A stretch of DNA of 55,446 nucleotides from Opitutaceae bacterium (GTDB taxonomy: Bacteria > Verrucomicrobiota > Verrucomicrobiia > Opitutales > Opitutaceae): contig JADJTK010000020.1 of NCBI GenBank assembly GCA_016711225.1, positions 1 to 55,446 of the forward strand, read 5' to 3'. Below the pieces are notes generated by a model that was not told the origin of the DNA, did not search any database, and saw nothing but the letters and a program-made list of their open reading frames with translations. The position numbers and the translations under genes are program-made. This document shows, piece by piece, positions 1-9,749 of the stretch (the first letter of the stretch is position 1; each line of letters begins with the position of its first letter).

Positions 1-1135
1 TTCTCTCCGCCTGAAGCACAACGCCGCCGCCCGACGCTCCCGCACGGGCATCCGTGGATCTTCGGCAACGAGGTGGAGGCGGTGCTACTCCAAGTGCGAC
101 GGCACGACAGTGGAATGCCGAGATGCGCGCGGGCGCTTCTGGGCAGCGGGATCCACAACAGCCGCTCACAGATCGTGTGGCGGCGCTTCACCCGCGATCA
201 TGCAGCCTTCGATCGGCCTTTGTCCGTGCGGCGCTGCAGCGGGTAATCGCGCGGCGCAACGCCCAATGTGGCCCCGGTCAATGCCCGCCGCCACGGTTGT
301 GTGGAGTGAATCCGACGACCTGCCCGGTCGGTGGTCGACCAGTTAGGCGATGTGCTGGTGGTTCAGACACAGACGCTGGCGCTCGAGCGCCTGCTGGGAG
401 GCGGTGCTGGCGGCGCTAAGCGAGTTGCTTGCCCCCGGGGAGATCATCGTGCGCAACGATGCTCGGTTCGCCGTCTCGAGGGCCGCCCTCGGAGGTGTAT
501 ACGCTCTCGGGTCGGCCCTACGAGCCGCGCTGGGTGAGTATTGGCGGTTGGACTACTGGCTCGACCTGCAGGGCGGACAGAAGACCGGATTTCATCTCGA
601 TCAGACCCGCGAACACGCGAAGGTGGCCCGCGAGGCTGCCGGGCGCCGCGTGCTCGACTGGCTTTCTGCAACCAGGGCAGCTTCGCCCTGCATGCCGCCA
701 AGGCCGGGGCCACGCGTGCTCGGCCTCGACAGTTCGGAGGAGGCGGTGGTGCAGGCCCGCCGCAACGCGGAGCGCAACGGGTCGCCTCGGAGTTCACGGT
801 GGTGAACGTGTTCGACCACTGGCTGCGCGCGCGAGGACGAGGCCTGGGATCTGATCGTGCTCGATCCGCCGCCCTTCGCCCGCTCCAAGAGCGCGCTGGA
901 GAATGCGCTGCGCGGTTACAAGGAGATCAATCTGCGGGCGATGAAGCGGCTCACCCCCCCGGCGGGGTGCTGGCCACGCACAGCTGCTCGCACCACGTGA
1001 CCGCGGAGGTGTTCCGGGAGGTCGTGGCAGGCCGCCCACGACGCCAAACGCAAGGTGCAGGTGCTCGAGTTGCCATCAGCCGCCGGATCATCCCGTGCTG
1101 GTGACGATGCCGAGAGTGAATACCTGCGCGGCTAA
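1..1135 (+). pseudogene. RlmI-type class I SAM-dependent 23S rRNA methyltransferase, 5' end at or beyond the window edge, multiply frameshifted
   Basis: Pieces of one protein occur in order in different frames: HGHPWIFGNEVEA (about 50), a GRF...GIHNSRSQI segment (130-175), LQGGQKTGFHLDQ (about 565-605), FALHAAKAGA (680), VLGLDSSEEA (717-750), DLIVLDPPPFARSKS (850-890) and a C-terminus HPVLVTMPESEYLRG ending at TAA 1133-1135. This is the order seen in the RlmI/RlmK family: PUA-like N-terminus, GQKTGFxLDQ, a Rossmann SAM fold and a DPPxF catalytic-type motif. The family methylates a cytosine of 23S rRNA. At least five frame changes are needed in 1.1 kb, so the copy is either degenerate or poorly sequenced. 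The neighbouring genes are broken in the same way, which favours consensus error. Family assignment is firm; the exact RNA target is not. Confidence 0.75.
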
Positions 1136-1202
1136 TCCTGCGGGTGGATTGAGGCCTGTCGGCACGCGTGCTTCGAGCGTTTTGCGATGAACAACGCCGG
1201 CA

Positions 1203-2446
1203 CTACGGCGTGCCGGCCGCTCCGGATTGGGGCTCCGGCGGTTCTTCCTTCGGGGCGCCCAGCATGGCCAGCCCTCCTCCGGATATGCCGTGGGAGACCT
1301 TCAGCCCGAGGTGCTTCGCCAGGTAGTGGTCGATCGGAATCCATTTGCCATCGACATTCACCTGCTTGGTCCAGGCGCACACGCGTACGATCTCGTTTTG
1401 CAGATGGGCGATGCGGTTGAGCGCCTCTTGAAGCTTGGTGGCGTGGGCGGCGAGCTGTTCCTGTGCCTCGCGCCGCCGCGTGATGTTGCGCAGCACCAGG
1501 ATGACCATCGGTTGGCCGGTGACCGGGTCGAGGATGGGTACGCCGCGCGGCTCGACCCAGACCAGCGTGCCGTCGAGACGGGCGATGCGGTAGGGGATCG
1601 TCTCCCGGGGCTGCCCCGTCGATACCTTGGCGAGCATCTCGCGCGCTACCGGTCGGTCCGCTTCCGCGACGAAATCGAGGATAGGGTGGCCGAGGTGGCG
1701 GGCGGGATCGGTGTCGCCGATCAACGTGGCGCAGGATTCCGAAACCTGCCGGATGGTGCCGTCGGCCCCGAGCACGACGATGCCGTCGGGCACGGTTTCA
1801 AAGAGCGCCCGCAGCCGCGACTCGCTGGAGCGGACTTTCATCTCCGTAGCCTTCAGGTTGGAAATGTCCTGGAACGCCCCGATGAGCGCTTCCTCGCCGG
1901 CGAAATCGATGGGGACGATCGAGCCCAGCACGGGGAAGCGGCGGCCATCGAAGGCAACCAGTTCCATCTCCTTGTTGAGGATGCGCCCGTCGCGTTCGAG
2001 GCGTCGCAGCAGATGCAGCCGGTCGGTATCGGCGTGGGCGTAGGGGACACTCTGGGAGTGGTAGTTGGTCGGGGCGAGGGCGAGCTGTTCGATGGCGCGC
2101 TGATTGGCGAAGAGGAACTCGCCGGAGGCGCGTCGGGTCACCGTGATGGCAAACGGGGCGGTTTCGAGCAGGCTGTGGAATTCGCGCTCTGAGCGCCGGA
2201 TGCGCAGTGCCAGCCGCCGGGTAACCAGACCGCCACCAGCAGGGTGAGCAGGAGCAGGAGCACCCCGGTGACGTTGGCCGAGCGGTCGGCGGCCGGACTG
2301 ATTCCGATGAGCAGCCCAGCGCAACCGGGCGTCGCAGTCAACTGGTGGCAGGTCGGCGGCCTCCCGCGGGCGCGGCGTGCACACGACGGGCAGTGGACGT
2401 GGCGCGGGGCCGGGGCGGAGGAAGCGGTAGGCGGGCGGAGGTGCAA
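1203..2446 (-). CDS. Membrane-anchored sensor with two PAS domains and no kinase domain (frameshifted near the membrane segment)
   Basis: The long open stretch reads two PAS units (FHSLLETAPFAITVTRR... and LRALFETVPDGIVVLGADG...). The second ends in the PAC-like WVEPRGVPILDPVTGQP. A coiled linker and the C-terminal motif CAWTKQVNVDGKWIPIDHY follow; that motif is common at the end of PAS proteins lacking a kinase. A strongly hydrophobic segment (GVLLLLLTLLVAVWL) just upstream lies in another frame, so a one-base error near 2220-2230 separates the transmembrane helix from the PAS part. The start at 2446 belongs to the membrane-segment frame and is provisional. Probable role: environmental or redox sensing passed to a partner protein. 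The ligand cannot be inferred. Confidence 0.7.
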
Positions 2447-2490
2447 ATGCCTGTCCTATCGGTTGTTTTTGTCCCGGGTGAAACGGGGAC

Positions 2491-3758
2491 CTACGGCGGC
2501 GTTTCCGCGACTGGGCGCTCCGGGTCGCTACCCTCAAGCGCGGATGGCAGCAGTTGTGCCGCTTCGAGGATGCCGGCCAGCTTGCGGCCCGCCCCACTCT
2601 GCTTCGCCTCGTGGATGAGCAGGCGCAGGGTGCATTTCACTGTGAAGGCGCTGTCGAATGCCAGCGGGGGCGGTGCGCCGCTGCTGTCGCGCACCGTACG
2701 GGCGTTGCTCGATCAGCGGTGCGAGCAGGGCGCCCTCGGTGCCTGCGGTGGCGCGGCTGAGGGTCTCCAGTGCCTGTTCCGTGCGACCGTCCGCCGGGAG
2801 GCGCTCGCCGGTAAGAAAGATGACGAGCGGGTTGTTTCGGCCAGGCGCGCACCGCGAGCGCGAGTTCACGCGGTCGACCTGCTTCCAGTCCTTTTCCGAG
2901 GTGTGAAGTAGGCGAGGCCGGCGTGGGCGGCGGCGAGCAGTTGACGACCCCTGTTCGGTGTCTTCGAGATCTTCGACGCCTCGAGGGCGGCAGTTCGATG
3001 AAGCCGAGGCGGCTGAAGACAACGGCGCGCGCAAGCGCACGAACACGGCGTGGGCGGATCGGCGAAGCGTTCGGGGCTGCGCGCTCGAACTCGACCAACG
3101 CCAAACCGCTCTTCCCGAGCAGTGCAGAAGCTAGGCCCAGCCCGAGGGCGAAACTCGGGGGCTCGTTGCGATTGAAGGATTCGATGCGCTCGGCGGCGAG
3201 CAGCCAATCGGCGTTGGTGAAGAGGGCCGGCTGGAATTTGCTGCTGTCGGGCCGGATGTCCGCCAGCAGGGCGGCGATCTCGGCGCCTTGGCGGACTAGG
3301 GTGGGAAGCTTGGCGCTGTCGGTGGTGGCGGCCTGGCGCGCGGCGGTGGCGAAGGTGGCGAGGAGTCTGGGGACGGCGACGCTGCGGGCGGCGCGGTAGC
3401 CGCGCACGGTCAGGCTGCCCATGAGATCGCCGAGGTCGTGGCGTTCGGTGGGCCAAGCGGTGGATGCGGCGCACCTCGGCGTAGACTGGTTCGGCCTGTG
3501 TTCGGGCGGCGGCGACGGCGATGTCCTGCGGGTGTCGCTCCTGGGTTTGACCAACGCCGTGTAGGCCTTCGGCGGCCTGTTTGGCGGGTTTCGCCAGATC
3601 GGTGGCCTGCTCGGCGGTGGGATCGGCGGGGCACTGGGCGCGGATCTCGGAGAGCGTGGTGGCGAGGCGGCTGCGTGCTCGGCCGGCGCGGCGCGTGCAC
3701 CGGCAGTGGGTGCGAGCAGGAGGAGCGCAAGGGTGGCACGGAGGACGTTCGGGCGCAT
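2491..3758 (-). CDS. Secreted helical-repeat (TPR/SEL1-like) protein of unknown function, frameshifted
   Basis: It starts at ATG 3758-3756 with a classic signal peptide (MRPNVLRATLALLLLAPTA). The mature part, read across several frames, is alanine- and leucine-rich and helical (LPTLVRQGAEIAALLADIR, FALGLGLASALLGKSGLAL, NNPLVIFLTGERLPADGRT). It ends in one frame with SALEGSDPERPVAETPP before the stop at 2491. The alternating helix pattern resembles TPR-type scaffolds, but no consensus repeat can be aligned by eye. It shares its direction with the PAS gene 45 bp downstream, so co-transcription is possible. At least three frame changes are needed. Confidence 0.5.
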
Positions 3759-4037
3759 CTGGCACCGACTTTTCGTGTTTGGTGAAGCGAAGTCAGTAGC
3801 GGAATACGTGCTGTTGCTCACGGGGTGGGGGCGGTCTTGTTGGCCGGGGGCCGGCCCTCGCTGCCATCGGTCTCGAGCGCGCGAACGGAGCCTTTGCTCC
3901 GGCTTGGCTCCGCGCAGGTGGGACGCCCGATTCAAAGACGTGGAAGGATGGCTGACCCGGCCCATCGACGGACGAAGGGGGCCGAATGCCTGAGCAGGCT
4001 TCGACACGGATGAACGGACAATCCCTGGAGCCTCGTC

Positions 4038-6485
4038 CTAGAGGAGCGGGCCACTGGGCGCGGCGGGTGCCGGCGACCTCAGGTAGAGCGATGAATGCAG
4101 ACGGCCGAACGCAGGCAGGGACGCCTGCACTACTCGCGAGTCTCTATGTGTTCTCCTCCCCCTCCGTGAGCTCTGTGACCTGTTTGGTTCAGGGTTCCGG
4201 GCCCAGCGTTTCCTTCGCGTTTCGAGGCCATTCCTCTGTCGGCCTTTGCGCTCTCTGCGTTCCTTGCGGTTAACCCTTCCGAATCTCTGTGCTCTCCGTG
4301 TCCTCTGTGGTGAAAACTCCGACTCACTCGGCCGCGGCACCCACTCCAGATTCTCGACCATGAAACCGATCTGGCGCGAGTCGCGCCCCAGCCGGCGCAG
4401 CCGCCCCGTGTAGTTAAAAGTCAGTTTCTGGAGGCCGGGCGCGAGCGCGCAGGGCAGCCGCACCTCCCGGCGCTGCCCACCCTGGATGGCGACGGGGCCG
4501 AGCTCGCGGCCGTCGCACCGGATCGACAACGGGGCGTCGGCTGCGCTGCTGACGGTGAACCGCAGTTCGCCCGCGCATGGCTCCCCCGCCCAGTCGAGTC
4601 CCACCCGGGCCTCGCGGCGCGCCCAGCGCCAGATCCGACCAGGGGCGCGTTCGGCGGGCGACCAACCGCCCTGATCGAGCAGCCAGGGCTGGCCGGGGGG
4701 CGGATTCTCGGCGGCGGCGCTCCAGTGTGGCAGGAGGCGAGGGTCCTTGCGGTCTGGGACCCCGGAGGAGCCTGCGGCTGTAACCGGAAGATCACGATCT
4801 CCGGGCGGGCGCAGGGGATTTCGGGCAGGCCGAGGCTGCGTAGTTGGGTGAGCAGCGCTTCGTCGGTATAGCCGCGCCGGTCGAGCCAAAGGGCGCCAAA
4901 GCCGGCCTCCTGCAGGCGCGCCACCAGCTCCGGCGCGGTCAGGCGCGCGGTGGCTGCCTCCCACGAGACCGGGCTGCGTAGGGCGCCGTAGGAGAGGCGG
5001 AGGTGTTCGGAGGCGAGGAAGGGGCGGAAGTGCTGGTAGTCGGCGAGTTGTCCGGTTCGCCCCGCCTCGGGAAACGGCACGAAGGGTAGTTGGAATACCA
5101 TTGCCCTGGGTCCGGCGGCCTGCTCGAGCGCGGCCACGGTGGCCCGGTCGGCGGCTATCGCTGCGCCGGAACGGCGGCGCGCGGCGGAGTGGTCGAACCA
5201 CGGAGTCTGTTCGAACCAGCCGGCTACGCCGAGCAGGGCGGCCAGCGCGAGGGCCAGCCAGCGGGGGCGGGGGAGGGTGGCGCGGTGCAGGGCACCAAAG
5301 AGGGTGAACAGCGCCCACAGCGAGAAGAAGACGCCGATACGGTTGCTGGCGCGAAACCAGTCGACGCCCGCCAGCGCCAGGGCGGCAGTGCCCCCGCCCA
5401 CGGTGGCCAGCAGTCCGGCCCAGAGCGCGCCCAGCGCGGCCTCGGGCACGCGGCGGTTCGCCCGAGGCCGGGCGACGCGGCGCAGAGCGGTGAAGGCCAG
5501 CAGCGCCAGCCCGGCGACACCGACCAGCCCCAGGTAGTTGTAGAAGGGTTCGCCCTTGAGCGCTGTGTCCGAGGCGTAGATGCGGCCGAGGTCGCGCAGC
5601 AGGTGGCTGCGGTGGTCCTCGGGGGGGACGACGAGGTCGAGCGGCTTGAGGGCGTAGAGCTCGGCGCTGGTGTAGCCGCGGTCGAATTGGTCGGTGCCGG
5701 TCTTACCGCCAAGCTTGGCGGCAATGAACGCCCAATGGCTGAGCACGAGTGCGAGCCCCATGGTAGCGGTCAGCAGCGCCAGCGGGGCGAGGCGCGCCCA
5801 GGGCGCACGGCGTAGCCGGTGGAGGGCGATGGCACCGGCGATGAGGCAACCGGCGAAGAAGACGAAGTACGGGTTGCTCCAGCCCAACCAGAGGCCGAGA
5901 GCGGCGCCAAGGGGAGCAGGCGGCGGTGGCCGTGCAGCGTTGGCGCCGGGCGGGCGGCCAGGGCGCACAGCAGCAGCAGGGGCGGCAGCGTCCAGGTCTG
6001 CACAAAGCTCAGCGTGACCAGCCAGCGCAGGTGGTAGTTGCTGAAGGCGAAGAGCAGTGCGGCGCAGGCGGCCCACTCGGGACGCCAGCGGAGTCGGCGC
6101 CCGCAGACAAAGACGGAGAGGGCGGCGGCGGCGATGAGCGCGCAGCCGAGCAGGTTGACCGCGGCCACCGGGCCGGCAAGGCGGCCGAGAAGGCCGGCGA
6201 GGGCAAAGGTGGGGCGTCGCCCACTGGATAGTGGCCCCAATCGGCGCCGAAGGGGGCGGCGAGGCGGGCGCTGTGCGAGTAGCCGAGCAGGGATTGCAGC
6301 GGATCGTCCATCGCCAGGCGCACGCGGGCGTAGATCTCTCCGGGGTCGCCGGTATAGTCCTCGGCGGTGGTCCAGGCCTCGCGGTTCCAGCGGCCGGTAT
6401 AGCCCACCCACAGCAGGGCGGCGGCGGTGAAGACGAGCAACGCCGGCAGCCAGAGCGGTAGGAAGGAGTGGGTCGCCGAGCGCAT
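4038..6485 (-). CDS. Large polytopic membrane protein of glycosyltransferase (GT-C/PMT-like) type with C-terminal beta domain, frameshifted
   Basis: ATG at 6485-6483 opens a first transmembrane helix (LPALLVFTAAALLWVGYTG). An extracytoplasmic loop with the acidic pair DDPLQSLLGYSHS follows, then about ten hydrophobic helices (for example YFVFFAGCLIAGAIALHRL and GALWAGLLATVGGGTAALAL). A soluble C-terminal region has LDRRGYTDEALLTQLRSLGL and then a beta-rich module (LRFTVSSAADAPLSIRCDGR). This topology fits oligosaccharide or mannosyl-type membrane transferases that use lipid-linked sugars. The reading frame changes near 6180, 5920 and 4740. The last 90 codons run into a dispersed repeat, so the true stop may lie near 4320. 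The following gene codes for a methyltransferase, which suggests a surface-glycan locus. Confidence 0.55.
4140..4330 (-). repeat. Dispersed intergenic repeat of the 'HRGHGEHRD...NAESAK' type
   Basis: The minus strand carries the pattern caccacagaggacacggaga followed by a short link and a second related unit (aacgcaaggaacgcagaga-like). It translates as HHRGHGEHRD and then NAESAKA. The same pattern recurs at 7495-7590 and, in part, at 51440-51510. Repeats of this kind are scattered in verrucomicrobial and related genomes. Here it overlaps the 3' end of the membrane-protein frame. Confidence 0.65.
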
Positions 6486-6699
6486 GCCGGTAGGTTGGAT
6501 GCGCCCAAAAGCGCCGCCTCGTCCGGGTGAAGCAAGTCTGAAGTGAGGACTGGTCCCTTCGTTGCGCCGGCCTCCGTGCCGGTGGAACCGGGCATCGCAG
6601 GCACGGAGGCCTGCGCCACGCGAGGGGTGAAACCGGGCATCGCAGGGGCGGCGGCCCGCATTGACAAGGCGGCGACGCTTTGGTCGGGTGCGCACCGCA

Positions 6700-7431
6700 A
6701 TGATGACCGCCGAGGAACACCGCCGCATGGCCGCCTGCGAGGATACGCTCTGGCACTACGTCGCCCTGCACGGGCAGGTGCGCCGGGCGTTGCGGCGCAG
6801 CCGTCTGCCGGCGACGGCTGCGCTGCTGGATGCTGGCTGCGGCACTGGCGGGCTGTTGCGGCGCCTGAGCGGTTGGTGGCCGCAGGCGTCGCTGCGGGGT
6901 GGAGTATTCGGCCTTCGCGGTGGGGCTGGCGCGCGAGCGCACGGCATGCCCTATCGACGAGGGCTCGGTGCTCGCGCTGCCTTTCCCGGACGGCAGCTAC
7001 GATGCGATCACCTGAATCGATGTGGTGTACCAGTTTCCGGAGCCGGTGGAGGCTTACCGCGAATTCGCGCGCTGCCTACGCTCGGCGGCGTGGTGGTCGT
7101 CAACGAGCCGGCACACCGCTGGCTCTTCTCCTACCACGACGTGAGTGTGGGCGGCCGGCATCGTTTCGCGCGCTCCGAGCTGGAGGGGATGTTGCGCAGC
7201 GCCGGGTTGGAACCGGTGTATGCAACCCACTGGAACTTCCTTCCGCTGCCGCTGGTGTGGGTGCGCCGCAGGCTGCTGCCGGCTCCGCAGGGCAGCGATG
7301 TGGGCGAGTATCCCTGGTGGGTCCGTGGGCCGATGCGGGCGATGATGGCGCTGGAGCGGCTCTGGCTAGATCTGGGCGGGCGCTTCCCTTGTGGGGTTTC
7401 GGTGCTGGTTGCCGCGCGCAAGGCGGGGTAA
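6700..7431 (+). CDS. Class I SAM-dependent methyltransferase (small-molecule type), frame broken mid-gene
   Basis: ATG at 6700 opens MMTAEEHRRMAACEDTLWHY. The SAM-binding glycine motif is LLDAGCGTGGLLRRL. The middle part is readable only in another frame (VEYSAFAVGLARERTAC, then LALPFPDGSYDAIT) and contains one stop at about 7015. The original frame returns with GGVVVVNEPAHRWLFSYHDV and RSELEGMLRSAGLEPVY, features of Methyltransf_11/25 enzymes. It ends in a helical tail at TAA/TGA 7431. The substrate is unknown; the flanking membrane transferase and epimerase suggest surface polysaccharide or lipid modification. Confidence 0.65.
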   Translation: MMTAEEHRRMAACEDTLWHYVALHGQVRRALRRSRLPATAALLDAGCGTGGLLRRLSGWWPQASLRGGVFGLRGGAGARAHGMPYRRGLGARAAFPGRQLRCDHLNRCGVPVSGAGGGLPRIRALPTLGGVVVVNEPAHRWLFSYHDVSVGGRHRFARSELEGMLRSAGLEPVYATHWNFLPLPLVWVRRRLLPAPQGSDVGEYPWWVRGPMRAMMALERLWLDLGGRFPCGVSVLVAARKAG

Positions 7432-7494
7432 GGCGGTGCGCCACTGTGCTTCGTTGCGAAGGACGCGACGCCCTTTTGACCGCGGCTCACGCGG

Positions 7495-7835
7495 ATGGCT
7501 CGGATACGGAATATTCACCACAGAGGCCACGGAGGCCGAAGAGGTTTACCCGCAGAGAACGCAGAGGACCGAGAAGGGCTCTTGGCTCGAGGGAGCGCCA
7601 CTTGCCAGGTGGAGTTCCCTGGATCACTGGCGACTGATGGGGCACCGGCCATTTGCCCCCAACAAGGCGGCGCAAGTACCGCCCCTACAGATGATCGGAG
7701 GGGGCGGGATGGCGCTTGCGACAGGGGCGGCGTCGTTCTGCAGCACGGGCTAAAGCCACGTGCCACGAACGGCCGGTCGAAGGGTGGCGCCGTTTCGCGG
7801 TTGAAGCGGGGGCAGGGTTGCGAATCCTCGCGCGC
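7495..7835. repeat. Intergenic stretch made of dispersed repeat units
   Basis: About 400 bases lie between the methyltransferase and the epimerase. 7505-7590 has accacagaggccacggaggc followed by cgcagagaacgcagagga, the same unit as at 4140-4330 in the opposite orientation. 7640-7760 has gcggcgcaagtaccgcccct and gttctgcagcacgggctaaa, another repeat style typical of intergenic filler in this sort of genome. No credible gene is seen in this stretch. Confidence 0.5.
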
Positions 7836-8838
7836 ATGGTGCGTACCCCCGACTCGGCCGATTTCTACGCAGGCAAACGCGTGCTCATTACCGGCGGGCT
7901 GGGGTTCATCGGCTCGAATCTGGCCCGGGCCCTCGTCGGCCACGGCGCGGAGGTGCTTATCGTCGACAGCTTGGTGCCCGAGTATGGCGGCCATCTGCGC
8001 AATCTCCACGGTATCGAGAAGAAGGTACGGGTGAACCTCGCGGATGTGCGCGACCACCACGTGCTGCCCGTGCTGCTGGAGGGCCAGGACGTGCTCTTCA
8101 ATCTCGCCGGCCAGACCAGCCATCTCGACTCCATCCAGGACCCGGAGACGGATCTGGAGATCAACTGCGCGCCCAGCTCTCTCCATCCTCGAGGCCTGCC
8201 GCCGGCACAACCCCGGCATCGCCGTGGTCTTCGCCAGCACCCGCCAGATCTACGGCAAGCCCGACTATCTGCCGGTGGACGAGAAGCACCCGCTGCGGCC
8301 GGTGGACGTGAACGGTATCAACAAGTGTGCCGGCGAGTGGTATCACACGCTCTACCACCAGGTGCATGGCCTGCGCACCTGCGTGCTGCGGCTCACCAAC
8401 ACCATCGGGCCGCGCATGCGAGTGAAGGACGCCCGCCAGACTTTCCTCGGTGTGTGGGTGCGCCAGTTGCTCGAGGGGCGGTCGATCGAGGTGTGGGGCG
8501 GGGCCCAACTGCGCGATTTCACCTACGTGGATGACTGTGTGGATGCCCTGCTGCGCGCCGGGCAGGACCCGGCGGCGGCCGGCCGGGTGTTCAATCTCGG
8601 GGGACGCGAGCGCATCTCGCTGGCCGACCTCGCCCGCCTGATGGTGGAGGTCAACGGCGCGGGGCGCGTGGAGGTGCGGGAGTTCCCGGCCGAGCGCAAG
8701 AAGATCGACATCGGCGACTACTACGCGGACTGGACGCTCATCCGCGACACCCTCGGCTGGAGGCCGCGTACCGCGTTGCCGGTGGCGCTGCGGCGCACGC
8801 TGGCGTACTACCGCAAGGAACTGAAACATTATCTATGA
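7836..8838 (+). CDS. NAD-dependent epimerase/dehydratase (UDP-glucose 4-epimerase-like SDR), one frameshift
   Basis: ATG at 7836 begins MVRTPDSADFYAGKRVLITG. The NAD-binding motif is TGGLGFIG (about residue 22). NLAGQTSHLDSIQDP and DLEINC follow, then after a frameshift near 8165-8175 LSILEACRRHNPGIAVVFAS. The catalytic-type region has STRQIYGKP, with K in NGINKCAGEWYH standing where the usual YxxxK lysine region falls. The C-terminus has YVDDCVDALLRAGQDP and LGWRPRTALPVALRRT, which are typical of extended SDR epimerases. It ends at TGA 8838, only 15 bases before the prophage end. Role inferred: nucleotide-sugar conversion for surface glycans. Confidence 0.8.
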
Positions 8839-8853
8839 GAGGAGTAAACGCGC

Positions 8854-8890
8854 ACGAGGTTTGGGACAAATTTGCAAAGGTTTGGGACAC
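8854..8890 (+). repeat. Left end: terminal inverted repeat and two transposase-binding-type sites
   Basis: ACGAGGTTTGGGACAA occupies 8854-8869, and a second GGTTTGGGACA occupies 8879-8889, 21 bases apart (start to start) on the same strand. The right end holds the same two sites in inverted orientation 40 bases apart. Mu-type transposases bind such multiple end sites. That these are the binding sites is inferred from symmetry. Confidence 0.75.
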
Positions 8891-9004
8891 TCAGGGCAAA
8901 ACTGAGCCAGGCATCTCAAGATTAAGCAGATCAAAGGAGCGGCTTAAGGGTAGGCTAGTATGCCACTAAAACACCCCCAAAACCACCCACTGGGTACCTG
9001 CATC

Positions 9005-9017
9005 GCCTCTGCGAGGC
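9005..9017 (-). terminator. Short hairpin just after the last late gene
   Basis: GCCTC-tgc-GAGGC lies seven bases beyond the stop of the leftmost gene. The stem is short and no long T-run follows. It may end the late transcript, but the support is weak. Confidence 0.25.
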
Positions 9018-9023
9018 CCGGCA

Positions 9024-9747
9024 TTACGCGATCTGCATCACCTGGATCCCGTGGATGCGCATCCGATTCTGGTTATGTGGGGCCCGCACGCATAGGAACC
9101 GTAGCCCTGAATCGAGCCCGCTACCCCACCACCCACCGGTGGTGACTGCGGCGGTACCCAGCGCCACCTCGAGCATCAGCTTGCGTAAGGCGAGCGTCGA
9201 GGTGTCTGTGATGTTGACCTGTCCATGTGCCTTCACAGACAGCCCCGTGGTCGTGAGGGTGAGGTCGCAGCCGACGAAGGTGCAGAACGACGCGGTTCCG
9301 GCGGGGGTCAGGTGCATCTGCGATGAGTTGGATAGCCCTAGAGATGCCCCCGCGATCACTGAGGCCCCATCAGCAATCACCCCGCTATTGGCGTTGCCCG
9401 TGAACATGACGGTGTAATTCGGGGTAGTAAAGGCGACGGCCACGGGACTTGTGGCGCTTGAGGCAAACCCGACAAATCGGAAGCCCGCCCCGCCCACCCA
9501 CCCGCCTGCAGCCCCGTTCGAGAGACCGATGGCGAACCGGTCGAGTGGTTCAAGAGGGCACAGTTTCGACCGTCGGCGCGGTGTTATTGTCCGCGTTCAG
9601 GCCAATGATCGAGTATAGGAGACCGATCCGCACTTGATGCCATGCAGACGGCAACAGCGTTTCACGGCTGTACGCCTCCCGCACGGCCATCGCGATCGAA
9701 TCGCAAGAACCGAGAGCGGTGGTTTTGGAAGGATAACCGGTTGCCAT
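9024..9747 (-). CDS. Phage structural (probable tail-tip or fibre-associated) protein, last late gene, one frameshift
   Basis: ATG at 9747 opens MATGYPSKTTALGSCDSIAM, five bases from the stop of the J-like gene. After a frameshift near 9555 the protein continues EPLDRFAIGLSNGAAGGWVG, a beta-rich run of Thr, Ser, Gly and Asn (TGNANSGVIADGASVIAGAS), and ends at 9024. The composition and last position in the tail module suggest a surface-exposed tail-tip, fibre or decoration protein. No family is recognised. Confidence 0.5.
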
Positions 9748-9749
9748 AA

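Noticed and set aside
1227..2192. Rightward 321-codon frame opposite the PAS sensor
   Set aside because: The minus strand encodes two clear PAS domains; the plus frame is their shadow.
8849..8853. Four-base target duplication CGCG
   Set aside because: It would leave an extra unpaired base at the left terminus. A five-base duplication with one mismatch fits Mu-type transposition better.
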